A stretch of 41,629 nt of DNA from an uncultured Prevotellaceae bacterium (GTDB lineage Bacteria; Bacteroidota; Bacteroidia; Bacteroidales; Bacteroidaceae). The notes under the pieces were generated by a model. That model was not told the DNA's origin. It did no database searches and saw nothing but the letters and a program-made list of their open reading frames with translations. A program made the position numbers and the translations under genes. The stretch spans positions 1 to 41,629 of the forward strand of contig CACXFT010000062.1 in NCBI GenBank assembly GCA_902767045.1. The letters run 5' to 3'. Shown here piece after piece: positions 23,038 to 31,689 of this stretch; the first letter of the stretch is position 1; each line of letters begins with the position of its first letter.

Positions 23038-25183
23038 ACGCTCTCAACGAGAGTGCTATGCGCCGGCGTTGCAGGTCCACCTCAATCACCTTTGCTTCTA
23101 CATGCTGGTGGAGGTGCACCACCTCGGCGGGGTCTTTCACAAAGCGGTTGGCCATTTGCGAAACATGCACCAGTCCGTCTTGGTGTACACCTATATCTAT
23201 AAAGGCCCCGAACTTGGTGATGTTGGTAACGATACCCGGCAGCACCATGCCCACCTGCAGGTCTTCTATGGAATGCACGCGGTTGTCGAACTCGAAGGTC
23301 TCGGCTTCGCCGCGAGGGTCTCGGGCCGGTTTCTCCAGTTCTTTCATGATGTCGTTGAGCGTGGGCAGTCCTGTTTCGGCCGTCGCATAGCGGTTCAGGT
23401 CTATGCGCGCTTGCAAGGCTTTGTCTTTCATCAGCTGTGCCACCGTGCACTGGTTATCCTTGGCCATTTGTTCCACAATGTGATAGCTTTCGGGGTGCAC
23501 AGCCGAGTTGTCGAGTGGGTTCTTAGCTCCGGGAATGCGCAGGAAGCCCGCACACTGTTCAAAAGCCGCCGGACCCAGTCGGGGCACCTTTTTCAGTTGG
23601 GCACGCGAGGTGAACGGTCCGTTCTCGCGCCGATATTCCACAATGTTGTGCGCGAGGGTAGGGCCCAGTCCGCTCACGTATGTGAGCAGATGCTGCGAAG
23701 CCGTGTTCACGTCAACCCCTACCAAGTTCACACAGCTTTCCACCGTTTGGTCGAGGCTGCGTTTCAGTTGCGCCTGGTCCACATCGTGCTGATATTGTCC
23801 CACGCCAATGCTCTTCGGATCTATCTTCACCAGTTCGGCCAGCGGGTCCATCAGTCGGCGACCAATGGAAACAGCCCCCCGCACGGTAACGTCCTCATCG
23901 GGGAACTCTTCGCGTGCTGTTTTCGAGGCCGAGTAGATGGAAGCTCCGTCTTCGCTCACGATATAGAGCTTCGGGGTGGAGTCGTTTCCGGCCTTGTCGG
24001 TAATGGTGATGGTGCGCAGGATGTCGGCCGTTTCCCTACTTGCCGTTCCGTTGCCCAGTGCGATGGCTTCAGCTTGGAACCTATGTGCAATGTCGGTGAA
24101 TTTCCTCAGCGCCTCCGCCTTGTTTCCCCGTGGTGCAAAGGGGAACACCACATCGTGAAAGAGCAGGTTACCCTGTGCATCCAGGCACACCACTTTACAT
24201 CCCGTGCGAATGCCCGGGTCTACGCCCATCACCCTTTTCTGTCCGAGCGGAGCCGCTAATAGCAGTTGTCGCAGGTTGCCCGCAAACACGCCGATGGCTT
24301 CCTCGTCGGCCTGCACCTTCGCCAAGGCAGCCATCTCGTTGGCTATGCTCGGACAGAGCAGACGTTTGTAACCATCTTCCACCGCTTCTGCCACCAGCGT
24401 GGCGCAGTCGTTGTAGCCATGCACCCATTGCCGTTTCAGTCGGTCTATGGCTGTTTCGTCGTCGATGTCAATGCTCAGGCGTAGGAAACCCTCACTTTCT
24501 CCGCGTCGCATGGCCAACAGTCGGTTGCCGGCGCAGCGGCGCAGTGGTTCCGAGAAGTCGAAGTAGTCGCTGAACTTCGCCGCCCCCTCTTCGTTCTGCT
24601 TACTCTTCACCACTTTCGAAGAAATCACCGCTTCGCGTTTAAAGGTGTTGCGCACCCGCTGTCGGCTCTGTTCGTTTTCGCTCACCATTTCGGCCACAAT
24701 ATCCTTTGCCCCGTTGAGTGCCTGTTCCACTGAGGTTACGTTCTTGCCGTCCACCCATCGGAGTGCCGCCTTTTGAATGTCGCGTTCGCGTTGCAGCAGC
24801 ATGAGCTGTGCCAAGGGTTCCAGTCCCAGCTCGCGTGCTATCTGTGCTCGCGTGCGCCGTTTCGGTTTGAAGGGCAGGTAGATGTCTTCCAGTTCCGTGG
24901 CATCCCAGCACGCTTCAATGCGTCGTTGCAGCTCGTCGGTGAGCTTTCCCTGTTCGCCGATGGTTTTCAGTATGGTTTCCTTGCGTTTGGCCAGTTCTTT
25001 CAGTCGGTTGTTCCATTCGTCTATTTGTGCTATCTGCACTTCGTCGAGTCCGCCGGTGCGTTCTTTGCGGTAGCGGGCAATGAAAGGGATGGTAGCCCCT
25101 TCGTCGAGCAGTTGCAGCGTGTTCTCTACAGCCCGCTCTGTGAGTTGCAGTTGGCGGACAATGATGGTTGTGAATTGATTCAT
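23036..25183 (-). CDS. tex: Tex-family RNA-binding transcription accessory protein
   Basis: Tex binds nucleic acid and affects transcription; it is widely conserved and cytoplasmic. The 715-aa protein (start ATG at 25183, MNQFTTIIVRQLQLTERAVENTLQLLDEG; the upstream frame is ignored) shows the family order: N-terminal helical region (ATIPFIARYRKERTGGLDEVQI), YqgF/RNase H-like domain (GVDPGIRTGCKVVCLD ... GNGTASRETADIL), tandem helix-hairpin-helix (NTASQHLLTYVSGLGPTLAHNIV ... LKKVPRLGPAAFEQCAGFLRI) and a C-terminal S1 domain (VGMVLPGIVTNITKFGAFIDIGVHQDGLVHVSQM). Length is normal. No consensus promoter was found just upstream; it may be read through from the operon ending at 25327. Confidence 0.95.
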   Translation of the reverse strand: MNQFTTIIVRQLQLTERAVENTLQLLDEGATIPFIARYRKERTGGLDEVQIAQIDEWNNRLKELAKRKETILKTIGEQGKLTDELQRRIEACWDATELEDIYLPFKPKRRTRAQIARELGLEPLAQLMLLQRERDIQKAALRWVDGKNVTSVEQALNGAKDIVAEMVSENEQSRQRVRNTFKREAVISSKVVKSKQNEEGAAKFSDYFDFSEPLRRCAGNRLLAMRRGESEGFLRLSIDIDDETAIDRLKRQWVHGYNDCATLVAEAVEDGYKRLLCPSIANEMAALAKVQADEEAIGVFAGNLRQLLLAAPLGQKRVMGVDPGIRTGCKVVCLDAQGNLLFHDVVFPFAPRGNKAEALRKFTDIAHRFQAEAIALGNGTASRETADILRTITITDKAGNDSTPKLYIVSEDGASIYSASKTAREEFPDEDVTVRGAVSIGRRLMDPLAELVKIDPKSIGVGQYQHDVDQAQLKRSLDQTVESCVNLVGVDVNTASQHLLTYVSGLGPTLAHNIVEYRRENGPFTSRAQLKKVPRLGPAAFEQCAGFLRIPGAKNPLDNSAVHPESYHIVEQMAKDNQCTVAQLMKDKALQARIDLNRYATAETGLPTLNDIMKELEKPARDPRGEAETFEFDNRVHSIEDLQVGMVLPGIVTNITKFGAFIDIGVHQDGLVHVSQMANRFVKDPAEVVHLHQHVEAKVIEVDLQRRRIALSLRA

Positions 25184-25215
25184 TGCTTTTGTTGATTGTT
25201 GATGAGTTGATAACA

Positions 25216-25250
25216 GCAAAAAGGATGCCATTCTCACGAACAGCATCCTT
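25216..25250 (-). terminator. Terminator after the small-peptide gene
   Basis: On the minus strand AAGGATGC (25250-25243), an inner TTC-GTGA-GAA, then GCATCC followed by five T (25226 downward). It has the same GTGA (GNRA) tetraloop as the hairpin at 8579-8604. It lies between the small-peptide stop (25327) and the tex start (25183). Confidence 0.6.
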
Positions 25251-25292
25251 CAACTCTAATATTTATTATGAATTTATATACCGCCCCGCCAT

Positions 25293-25316
25293 CGCTTGGC
25301 TTGGCGGTTTTTTGTG
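25293..25316 (+). terminator. Possible plus-strand hairpin with U-tract
   Basis: CCGCCA...TGGCGG followed by T6 on the plus strand. No plus-strand gene ends here, so its purpose is unclear. On the minus strand it lies just after the small-peptide stop but has no U-tract there. Confidence 0.3.
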
Positions 25317-25326
25317 TTTCGGTCGA

Positions 25327-25527
25327 TTAGTCGTCCCAAGCGTTATAGTTCTCGGGGTAGATGACCTCTCGTGCCAGGTTGCCATCTCTGTCTGTTCCGG
25401 TTTCGGGCAGTGCGTTGAGCGTTTGTGCCTGTGGCGTTTCACCGTTTCCGAGTGAACCTGCGAGCAGTCCTTCTTCCATATCCAGTTGTTGTATAGTTAC
25501 GCCGGGTGTTATATAATTCTTTTTCAT
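25327..25527 (-). CDS. Small Prevotella-type peptide (MKKNYITP...WDD)
   Basis: A 66-aa protein of unknown function: a short basic start MKKNYITPGV, an acidic/hydrophobic LDMEEGLLAGS core, a Gly/Thr/Asn-rich middle and the aromatic end NAWDD. It has no signal peptide. From memory, small proteins of this plan (MKKxYxxP ... LLAxS ... WDD) are frequent in Prevotella; their role is unknown. It lies 28 bp after the InlB-repeat gene on the same strand, so it is probably co-transcribed, and it has its own downstream terminator. The leader-like shape (conserved head, Ser/Gly core) invites the question of a modified peptide, but no modifying enzyme is nearby. Confidence 0.65.
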   Translation of the reverse strand: MKKNYITPGVTIQQLDMEEGLLAGSLGNGETPQAQTLNALPETGTDRDGNLAREVIYPENYNAWDD

Positions 25528-25555
25528 TGTTTCTTATGTTTTTGATGTTTGTGAT

Positions 25556-28501
25556 TTATTTGATAACTACTTTCTTGCCGTTCACGATGTAGATGCCCTG
25601 TTGCGGGTTGTTCACGCGACGGCCTTGCAGGTCATAAATCTGCTTTCTGCTTTCTGCATTCTTCTTCAGACTTGCCCCGTCAATGGCTGTTGTCTCATCG
25701 TCGATGAGTCCGATGAACTCTCTTGCACCTGCACTGAGAGCCACCGAGAGGTAAGCCGAGTTTGCTTTCACGGTGAAGTCGGCCTGTCCGTCTTTGTGAT
25801 CAGTAACCCTGTAGAAGCCCACCCCATACTGAGCAGTCTGGCGCAGCACATAGTTGGTCTTGCCGTTTTCGGTAGCATTGATGCCCGTGTTGGCAAGCAC
25901 GCCCACCAGTTTGTTGTCGGTAACATTGGTGTTGCCCTGGCTCACCACCAGCACGTTGTAGGTTCCTTCATTGGCTTTGAGCAGCAGACCTGTTGAAGCG
26001 GGCACGGCATTTACCTGAGTATAATCGGTGGTAGCTCCGTCGCTGGTAACGATGTAGGCTTTCAGTCCGTTGTCGGCCTTCGAGAAGTCGAGTGCCTTGT
26101 TGCTGCAATAGGTAGCGTAGCCAGCCGAGGAAACGGTAACCGTTTCTTTTTCGCCTAAGGTGTAGATGGCGGTCTGGCTCACCTTCTTGTAGAGCTGGAT
26201 GGGCTGCTGCGATGTAGAAGAATCATAGTATCTGAAGCGGGTCTGACTAGCTGCGGCATTATATTTCAGATAATAAGTTCCACACTTGATTAAAGCACTA
26301 CCTTCTTCAATCGTGAATGTGTTTGAATAATCAGAAGCAGTTGAACTATTGTTCAAGGTGTTTTTTGTACCTGTATGTCCTAAATACAGATTAGATGTGG
26401 TTTTTATTGTTCCATTGGTAACATCAATGGTTACTGCTGCATTGTCTAAAGCGGAAGTTGCTGATATAATTTCGTCAGAAATTTCCAAACCGCTGACAAT
26501 ATTACCTATGCCATCTATGTTTTCTGAATCAAGATTGCCATTTAGGGCCACATTTCCAGTTTCACAAACAATCAGATATTCGCCATCGGTAACTTGGCTT
26601 GTAGCGGTTACCTTCTGATAGAATGTTCCACCTACCTGTGTAGCATAGATTGCATAGAGTGTCATGTCGCTGTTGACAGCAACAGCAGAGGCAAAAGAAG
26701 GTGTTGAGGTAATATCGTTGGAAGTTGACCATCCTGCGAAGGAGTATGCAGGACCCTCAGTTGGTGCTGAAACATCAAGGGTAGAACCTGCGTCAACAAT
26801 ACGCACATCGTCAGCTTCACCAGTTACCTTATAAGTGATAGTGTAAACTCGTTGGAATGTTGCACTAACCTCAACATTGCTTTCAGGCATGATGAAATAG
26901 TATTCTTCGTTTTCAGAGTCATAGTTCACTGATACATCATTTTCTTCATTATCAAGAACTGTCCATGAATCAAAGCGATAGCCTTCACCAACCGAGTAGG
27001 ATAAGACAACCTTTACACCTGTTTTGGCAGAACTTTTGTCAGCACTGATAGTACCGCCTGTTATGTTGTCAATATTGATATAAAAAGGAGTGTTTACTGC
27101 AAAGTAGGCCGAGACGTTCACATCGTTGTCGGGCATTGTGAACTCCAGAGGATTAACATTCACCACCAATCCGGGAATGTCGTCACTCGTCCAAGTAGAG
27201 AATACATAACCAGACGATGAAGGAGTTGGAGTAATAGTAACAGAAGCACCATAAGGAATTTCCGAAGTTCCATCCCAGTCTTCACCATCAACGGTAACTG
27301 CGAGAGAGCCATTGGTAGCAGAGGTGGAAAGGGTATGTCTATTCAGCGTGAAAGTAGCTGAAAGTGTAGATGCCGATTCTGCTGTTGTGAAGGTTGTTGT
27401 GGCGCTCGTGCTGTTACCGATTGTTCCAGCCGTAGCAGTCCAACTATCGAATGTGTAGCCCGTAGATGGTGTTGCTTCAATGTCTAACGAAGTTCCTGCG
27501 TAGAAAGTTTCGCCTGTTGTTACGTCGGCTTCACCATTCTTCACCTCGATGGTTCCACCAGTAGGATTGCTGAAACTGAGCGCATATTTGGTGAAATTGG
27601 TAATGTAATCAGAAGCGTCTTCCCATGTGACAGTAATGTTTTGAATGTACATTGCACCATTATTTGAACGCATTCCGATGTAAGCATAGTCACCATCAAT
27701 TATCAGTTCCGTGCTTGTCCCTTTAACAATGCTTCCCAATTTAGTTCCTCGGGTGCCGGCATCATATAAATCAGCAGCAGATGAGTAAGCGGTATTCTTT
27801 CCATAGATGTCTAATGTATTTCCATTTGAAGTTGAACTATTCCATTCAATTTCTATCTTTTTTACTTTTCCGCCAGAAGTGGTTGAAACGATGCCGCTGT
27901 TATTATCTTTTGACCTAATTTGAATGGCAGAACTGCTGGAAGTCATACTATTTCCAGCATAGATGGCAGAAGAGCCATCAGTAGCACTCTTATTTGACCA
28001 ACTTGTATAACTGTTGCTGGAACTTCCGAATGTGTCGGCTGTCAATTCGTCAGTGATAGTTGATGTTGAGGCAAACACAGCGTAGTAAGTTACATCTGCA
28101 TCTCCCATGATGGCTGATGTGATGAAAGTAGGAGCAATGGTTGCGTTTGCGTAAGAACTGCTATACCACCCAACGAACTCCTTGCCTTCTATGTCGTCGG
28201 GGTCATCGAGGAAAATGATGTTTTCATCTTTTTCATAGTATTCGGTTGTAACGTTGCCGTTCACGTTCCAGTTTACTGGGTATTTCACCACTTCGTCGAA
28301 GGTTGCCGTGAAGGTAACGTCGGTGGTTGTCATGGTATAGGTGAACACGTCGGTGTTGGGATCTCCGTCGTTGGCTTTCCAGTTGTTGAAGCGGTGCGAG
28401 TTGTCGGCTTCAGGTACGATAGTGAGCACGGTGCCCTCGAGCACCGATGAGCCGGATGTTACTTCATCCTCTCCATTCTTTACGGTGAGCGTGCCACCCG
28501 T
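25556..28501 (-). CDS. InlB-repeat surface protein with T9SS tail, 3' part (frame broken at G9)
   Basis: About 980 residues continuing the gene that starts at 29282. The frame comes out of the homopolymer as TGGTLTVKNGEDEVTSG and holds several divergent InlB-type repeats: TGGTIEVKNGEADVTTG ... GYTFDSW, GGTISADKSSAKTGVKV ... GYRFDSW, and SFAGWSTSNDITSTP (Listeria/Bacteroides-type). Two beta-sandwich regions with SSSNSYTSWSNKS and VTATSQVTDGEYLIVCETGN lie between. The C-terminus NAESRKQIYDLQGRRV, then QQGIYIVNGKKVVIK, is a T9SS sorting tail. On its own this half lacks a start and signal peptide; GTG at 28444 is not credible. Likely adhesin or surface-binding role. Confidence 0.8.
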   Translation of the reverse strand, partial: TGGTLTVKNGEDEVTSGSSVLEGTVLTIVPEADNSHRFNNWKANDGDPNTDVFTYTMTTTDVTFTATFDEVVKYPVNWNVNGNVTTEYYEKDENIIFLDDPDDIEGKEFVGWYSSSYANATIAPTFITSAIMGDADVTYYAVFASTSTITDELTADTFGSSSNSYTSWSNKSATDGSSAIYAGNSMTSSSSAIQIRSKDNNSGIVSTTSGGKVKKIEIEWNSSTSNGNTLDIYGKNTAYSSAADLYDAGTRGTKLGSIVKGTSTELIIDGDYAYIGMRSNNGAMYIQNITVTWEDASDYITNFTKYALSFSNPTGGTIEVKNGEADVTTGETFYAGTSLDIEATPSTGYTFDSWTATAGTIGNSTSATTTFTTAESASTLSATFTLNRHTLSTSATNGSLAVTVDGEDWDGTSEIPYGASVTITPTPSSSGYVFSTWTSDDIPGLVVNVNPLEFTMPDNDVNVSAYFAVNTPFYINIDNITGGTISADKSSAKTGVKVVLSYSVGEGYRFDSWTVLDNEENDVSVNYDSENEEYYFIMPESNVEVSATFQRVYTITYKVTGEADDVRIVDAGSTLDVSAPTEGPAYSFAGWSTSNDITSTPSFASAVAVNSDMTLYAIYATQVGGTFYQKVTATSQVTDGEYLIVCETGNVALNGNLDSENIDGIGNIVSGLEISDEIISATSALDNAAVTIDVTNGTIKTTSNLYLGHTGTKNTLNNSSTASDYSNTFTIEEGSALIKCGTYYLKYNAAASQTRFRYYDSSTSQQPIQLYKKVSQTAIYTLGEKETVTVSSAGYATYCSNKALDFSKADNGLKAYIVTSDGATTDYTQVNAVPASTGLLLKANEGTYNVLVVSQGNTNVTDNKLVGVLANTGINATENGKTNYVLRQTAQYGVGFYRVTDHKDGQADFTVKANSAYLSVALSAGAREFIGLIDDETTAIDGASLKKNAESRKQIYDLQGRRVNNPQQGIYIVNGKKVVIK

Positions 28502-29282
28502 GGGGGGGGGTAATTGTTACTGTATGAGTGGGAATCGCCTCGAAGTTAATCTGCACGGTGCAGTCGCCCGTAGCGGTTACCGTGAACTTGTTTCCATCTT
28601 GTGCAACACTGGTAACGTTTGCTTTGCCACTTGTTACCGTGTAAGCCGAGCTTGTGCTGATGCGATAGCCATCGGCGGGAGTAGCGGTGATAACGTTGTC
28701 CTCTACGCTGACTGTGCCGTGGGAGTCGTTGGAGGAAGTGGCTGTGAGGGTGAAAGATGGAGCTGATTTTATTCCAGTCAAAACGATATCATCAAGGCGT
28801 GCATTATTTTTATTGCTCGTATTTGTAAATGTAATAGTAATAGATGACGCGTCTGCTAGAAGCGTAATTGTATAAGTAGAAGTTTGCTTCGATTTTGTTG
28901 AACCAGATATAGTTAAAGAAGTATCTCCCGACTTAGCTGAAGGGGTTAAGGCAGTTTGATTAGTTATGAATGTTAATGTTAATGAACCAGAGCATCCTTT
29001 CAAATCAGAAATTGTTGCTGAAAAAGTTCCATTTGATTTTGTAACTAAAAGCTCAGGAGAGGATCCACCAGCTATTTCTTCTTCATATATTTTAGTCGTT
29101 GACCCTCCTCCATTAGTGCAGCTATATGAATAACTGCCCCCCGAAGGGACTGCATCCTTCGCATATGAACTAAAGTTTTCACTCCAGAGGGAAACGACCT
29201 CATCTCCCCACGCCGGCACACTTCCTGCCGTCCAGAGGCACATGAGCGTTAATAGATAAAAGAGTAGCGTTTTTCTTTTCAT
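28464..29282 (-). CDS. InlB-repeat surface protein, 5' part with signal peptide (truncated by frameshift)
   Basis: A 272-aa frame: signal peptide (RKTLLFYLLTLMCLWTAGSVPAWG), an N-terminal beta-sandwich domain of ~130 residues (LWSENFSSYAKDAVPSGGSY ... NARLDDIVLTGI), then repeat-like sequence to THTVTITPP, where the nine-C tract (plus-strand G9, 28502-28510) throws it into the wrong frame for a 12-residue tail. Losing one base would join it to the 3' part and give a protein of about 1240 aa. The promoter is at 29396-29366. As it stands, only a secreted stub without sorting tail would be made. Confidence 0.85.
   Translation of the reverse strand: MKRKTLLFYLLTLMCLWTAGSVPAWGDEVVSLWSENFSSYAKDAVPSGGSYSYSCTNGGGSTTKIYEEEIAGGSSPELLVTKSNGTFSATISDLKGCSGSLTLTFITNQTALTPSAKSGDTSLTISGSTKSKQTSTYTITLLADASSITITFTNTSNKNNARLDDIVLTGIKSAPSFTLTATSSNDSHGTVSVEDNVITATPADGYRISTSSAYTVTSGKANVTSVAQDGNKFTVTATGDCTVQINFEAIPTHTVTITPPHGWHAHRKEWRG
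28502..28510. repeat. G9 homopolymer at the frameshift
   Basis: Nine consecutive G on the plus strand (C9 in the coding strand). With eight, the frame reads TITPP-TGGTLTVKNG and joins both halves; with nine it is off. This is the typical length for slipped-strand phase variation, although a sequencing or assembly miscount cannot be excluded. Confidence 0.8.
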
Positions 29283-29365
29283 AATTGATTGTTTGATTTA
29301 TAATGTTAGGTTTATGATGTATGCGATGCTGCCCGTCGGTCGATACAAAACCAGCCAACAGCGTG

Positions 29366-29396
29366 CAAAAGTATAAAAAGTTAAGTAAAGCGCAAA
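29366..29396 (-). promoter_or_regulatory. Promoter of the InlB-repeat gene
   Basis: On the minus strand TTTG (29396-29393), a 19-bp spacer, then TACTTTTG (29373-29366). Consensus match; predicted leader about 80 nt. Confidence 0.6.
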
Positions 29397-29457
29397 ATTT
29401 ATTTTCATGTTTTACGCAGATAGTTGTCAAAGAACATAGATTTCATCATAAATAAGG

Positions 29458-29489
29458 ATTGCAGGGAATTTCCATTCTGCGTACCTTTG
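29458..29489 (+). promoter_or_regulatory. Promoter of the TonB receptor-hemN-hemG operon
   Basis: ATTG (29458-29461, 3 of 4), a 20-bp spacer and TACCTTTG (29482-29489). The start codon at 29538 leaves a leader of about 45 nt. No Fur-like box was recognised by eye. Confidence 0.55.
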
Positions 29490-29537
29490 CAACCGCATAA
29501 CAGCGACAACAACCAAACACATTATTATATATATATT

Positions 29538-31592
29538 ATGATTGAACTATTGCTTTGCATGGCACTCGCCATCGACCCCATCACAGAGAGCACCGATTCG
29601 AGCATCCGCCAAAGGGTGGAACTTGAAGAGGTTGTGATTCGCGACTTCAAGCAGAATGCCGCCCAAGGCCGACCCACGTCGGTTTCGGTAGCCAACATTC
29701 AGGTGCTGCGCAACCAAGAGGTTCAGAGCTTGAAGGAGCTCACGGCCGTGTTCCCCAACTTCTACATGCCCGACTATGGTTCGCGCCAAAACACGCCCGT
29801 GTTCATTCGCGGTGTGGGTGCCAAAACCAAGAGTCCGGCCGTGGGGTTCTATGTAGACGGGGTTCCCCACTTCGAGACATCGGCCTTCGACATCGACATG
29901 AGCGACATTGCCGCCGTTGAAGTGTACCGCGGTCCGCAGGGCACACTCTACGGCCGTAATGCCATTGGCGGCATCATCAATGTCTACACCCACTCGCCGC
30001 TCGACTACCAGAAAACCCGACTGAAGCTTGGTTATGGCACCTACAACGACATAGTGGCTCAGGCTTCTACCTATCAGAAGCTAACCGATAACTTTGGCGT
30101 GAGCCTTGCTGCCGACTTCCACCACAACAACGGCTATTTCAAGAACGTGAACACCGGCGACAAGGCCGATGACATCAACAGCGGTTCCGGCCGCATCGGT
30201 CTCTACTGGAAGCCCGCCGAGCGGTGGCTGCTGCATTTGAACTCGATGCTCGACTACAGCGACCAGGGCGGCTACCCCTATGCCGTGTATGACGTGGAAG
30301 CCGATAAGTTAGGCGACATCAACTACAACCGCTATAGCCACTATCGCCGACTGGTGTCTACCTCCGGACTGAACGCCCGCTACGATGGCATGGGCTTTAG
30401 TTTGAACAGTCAGACCTCGTTCCAGTTTATCAAGGATAACCAAGGGGTAGACCAAGACTTCTCAGACAAAGACACCTACTTCGTTACCAATGGCATACAC
30501 CAGCGCATGGCCTCGCAAGAGTTCACCATCAAGTCGAACCGTAGCGGTCGTTACCAGTGGCTCTTCGGCGTGTTTGGCGTGATGCAGAACACACGCAACA
30601 ACCAGTGCACCAACAACTTTGCCGCAGGCAATGCACAGCCCACCACCTACGACATTCCCGTTTATGCCTATGCCCTTTATCACCAGAGCACTTATAACAT
30701 CTGGCGCGGACTCTCGGCAACCGCCGGCGTGCGCTATGACTACGAATACACCAAAACCGACTACAACCGCGAGAAGGTGATGCTCGACGGAAGCGGACAG
30801 AGCCATGTACGCGACTTCAAGAGTAAGATGAACTTCCACCAGGTTACACCCAAGGTGAGCCTGCAGTATGAGACCACCGAGAAGAACCTCTACTATGCCG
30901 GCATCACCCGCGGTTATAAGGCCGGTGGCTTTAACCAGAGCTTCCAGCAAGACCATGAGCGCACCTACGCTCCCGAATACAGTTGGAACTACGAAGTGGG
31001 AACCAAACTCAACCTCTTTGACCACCGTTTGACCGCCGAGCTGGCCCTGTTCTACATCGACTGGCGGCATCAGCAAATCAACTACACCGTGCCCGGACTG
31101 GGCAATGTGCTCACCAATGCCGGTCATTCCAACAGCAAAGGACTGGAGCTCACACTCGGTGCCAAGCCGGTGAAGAACCTGCAGGTAGACCTTAACTATG
31201 GCTACACCTACGCCAAGTTCCTCACCTACCACAAGAGCGAAACCCAAGACCTCTCGGGCAATCTGCTGCCCATGGTGCCCCGCCACACGCTGTCGCTCAA
31301 CGGCGCTTACACCATCTACCCGAGCAGTGTGTGCGATAAGATTGTGATCAGTGCCGGAACCACCGGCATTGGCAAAATCTATTGGGGCGAAGACAACAAA
31401 GTGGCACAGAAGTTCTATATGCTGCTCAATGCCAAGGTGAGCATCACCAAAGGAATCTTCACCTGGGAAGTATGGGGCAAGAACATCACCGACAAGGAAT
31501 ACCTGAGCTATGGCTTTGCCTCCGGCACAGCCTACAAGGGGCAGCAGGGGCGCCCAGCCACCTTCGGCACCTCGCTCGCGGTTACGTTCTGA
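29538..31592 (+). CDS. TonB-dependent outer-membrane receptor
   Basis: A 684-aa receptor starting at the ATG at 29538 (MIELLLCMALA, a short signal sequence); the open frame upstream is non-coding leader. The plug domain is clear: VELEEVVIRDF, LRNQEVQSLKELTAVFPNF, RQNTPVFIRGVG, VGFYVDGVP, VEVYRGPQGTLYGRNAIGGIINVYT. The barrel ends in the usual aromatic residue (TSLAVTF). It has no carboxypeptidase-like N-terminal extension, so it is a classical siderophore/haem-type receptor rather than a SusC. It is first in an operon with an MFS permease, hemN and hemG, so a porphyrin, haem or iron-chelate ligand is inferred. A 9-bp minisatellite starts at its stop codon. Confidence 0.93.
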   Translation: MIELLLCMALAIDPITESTDSSIRQRVELEEVVIRDFKQNAAQGRPTSVSVANIQVLRNQEVQSLKELTAVFPNFYMPDYGSRQNTPVFIRGVGAKTKSPAVGFYVDGVPHFETSAFDIDMSDIAAVEVYRGPQGTLYGRNAIGGIINVYTHSPLDYQKTRLKLGYGTYNDIVAQASTYQKLTDNFGVSLAADFHHNNGYFKNVNTGDKADDINSGSGRIGLYWKPAERWLLHLNSMLDYSDQGGYPYAVYDVEADKLGDINYNRYSHYRRLVSTSGLNARYDGMGFSLNSQTSFQFIKDNQGVDQDFSDKDTYFVTNGIHQRMASQEFTIKSNRSGRYQWLFGVFGVMQNTRNNQCTNNFAAGNAQPTTYDIPVYAYALYHQSTYNIWRGLSATAGVRYDYEYTKTDYNREKVMLDGSGQSHVRDFKSKMNFHQVTPKVSLQYETTEKNLYYAGITRGYKAGGFNQSFQQDHERTYAPEYSWNYEVGTKLNLFDHRLTAELALFYIDWRHQQINYTVPGLGNVLTNAGHSNSKGLELTLGAKPVKNLQVDLNYGYTYAKFLTYHKSETQDLSGNLLPMVPRHTLSLNGAYTIYPSSVCDKIVISAGTTGIGKIYWGEDNKVAQKFYMLLNAKVSITKGIFTWEVWGKNITDKEYLSYGFASGTAYKGQQGRPATFGTSLAVTF

Positions 31593-31662
31593 GCCAACCG
31601 ACCCCACCGAGCCCATTGACCCCACCGAGCCCATTGAGCCCATCGAGCCCATCGACCCCATA
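31591..31662. repeat. Eight 9-bp tandem repeats (GAGCCCATY/GACCCCACC) after the receptor gene
   Basis: Nine-base units run from the second base of the TGA stop to 31662, alternating GACCCCACC, GAGCCCATT and GAGCCCATC. They fill the gap to the MFS gene at 31690. A 9-bp period keeps any frame open; the reverse strand reads a Gly-Ser-Met/Val repeat that I regard as accidental. Confidence 0.8.
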
Positions 31663-31689
31663 ACTATAGAAACTATATAACGCCAATAA

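Noticed and set aside
28444-28446. GTG at 28444 as the start of an independent 962-aa gene
   Set aside because: The frame upstream of it continues the repeat domain back to the homopolymer, and no signal peptide or ribosome-binding site is present.
29424-29537. 38-residue extension of the TonB receptor
   Set aside because: The stretch contains the predicted -7 box (29482-29489), so it should be upstream of the transcript start.
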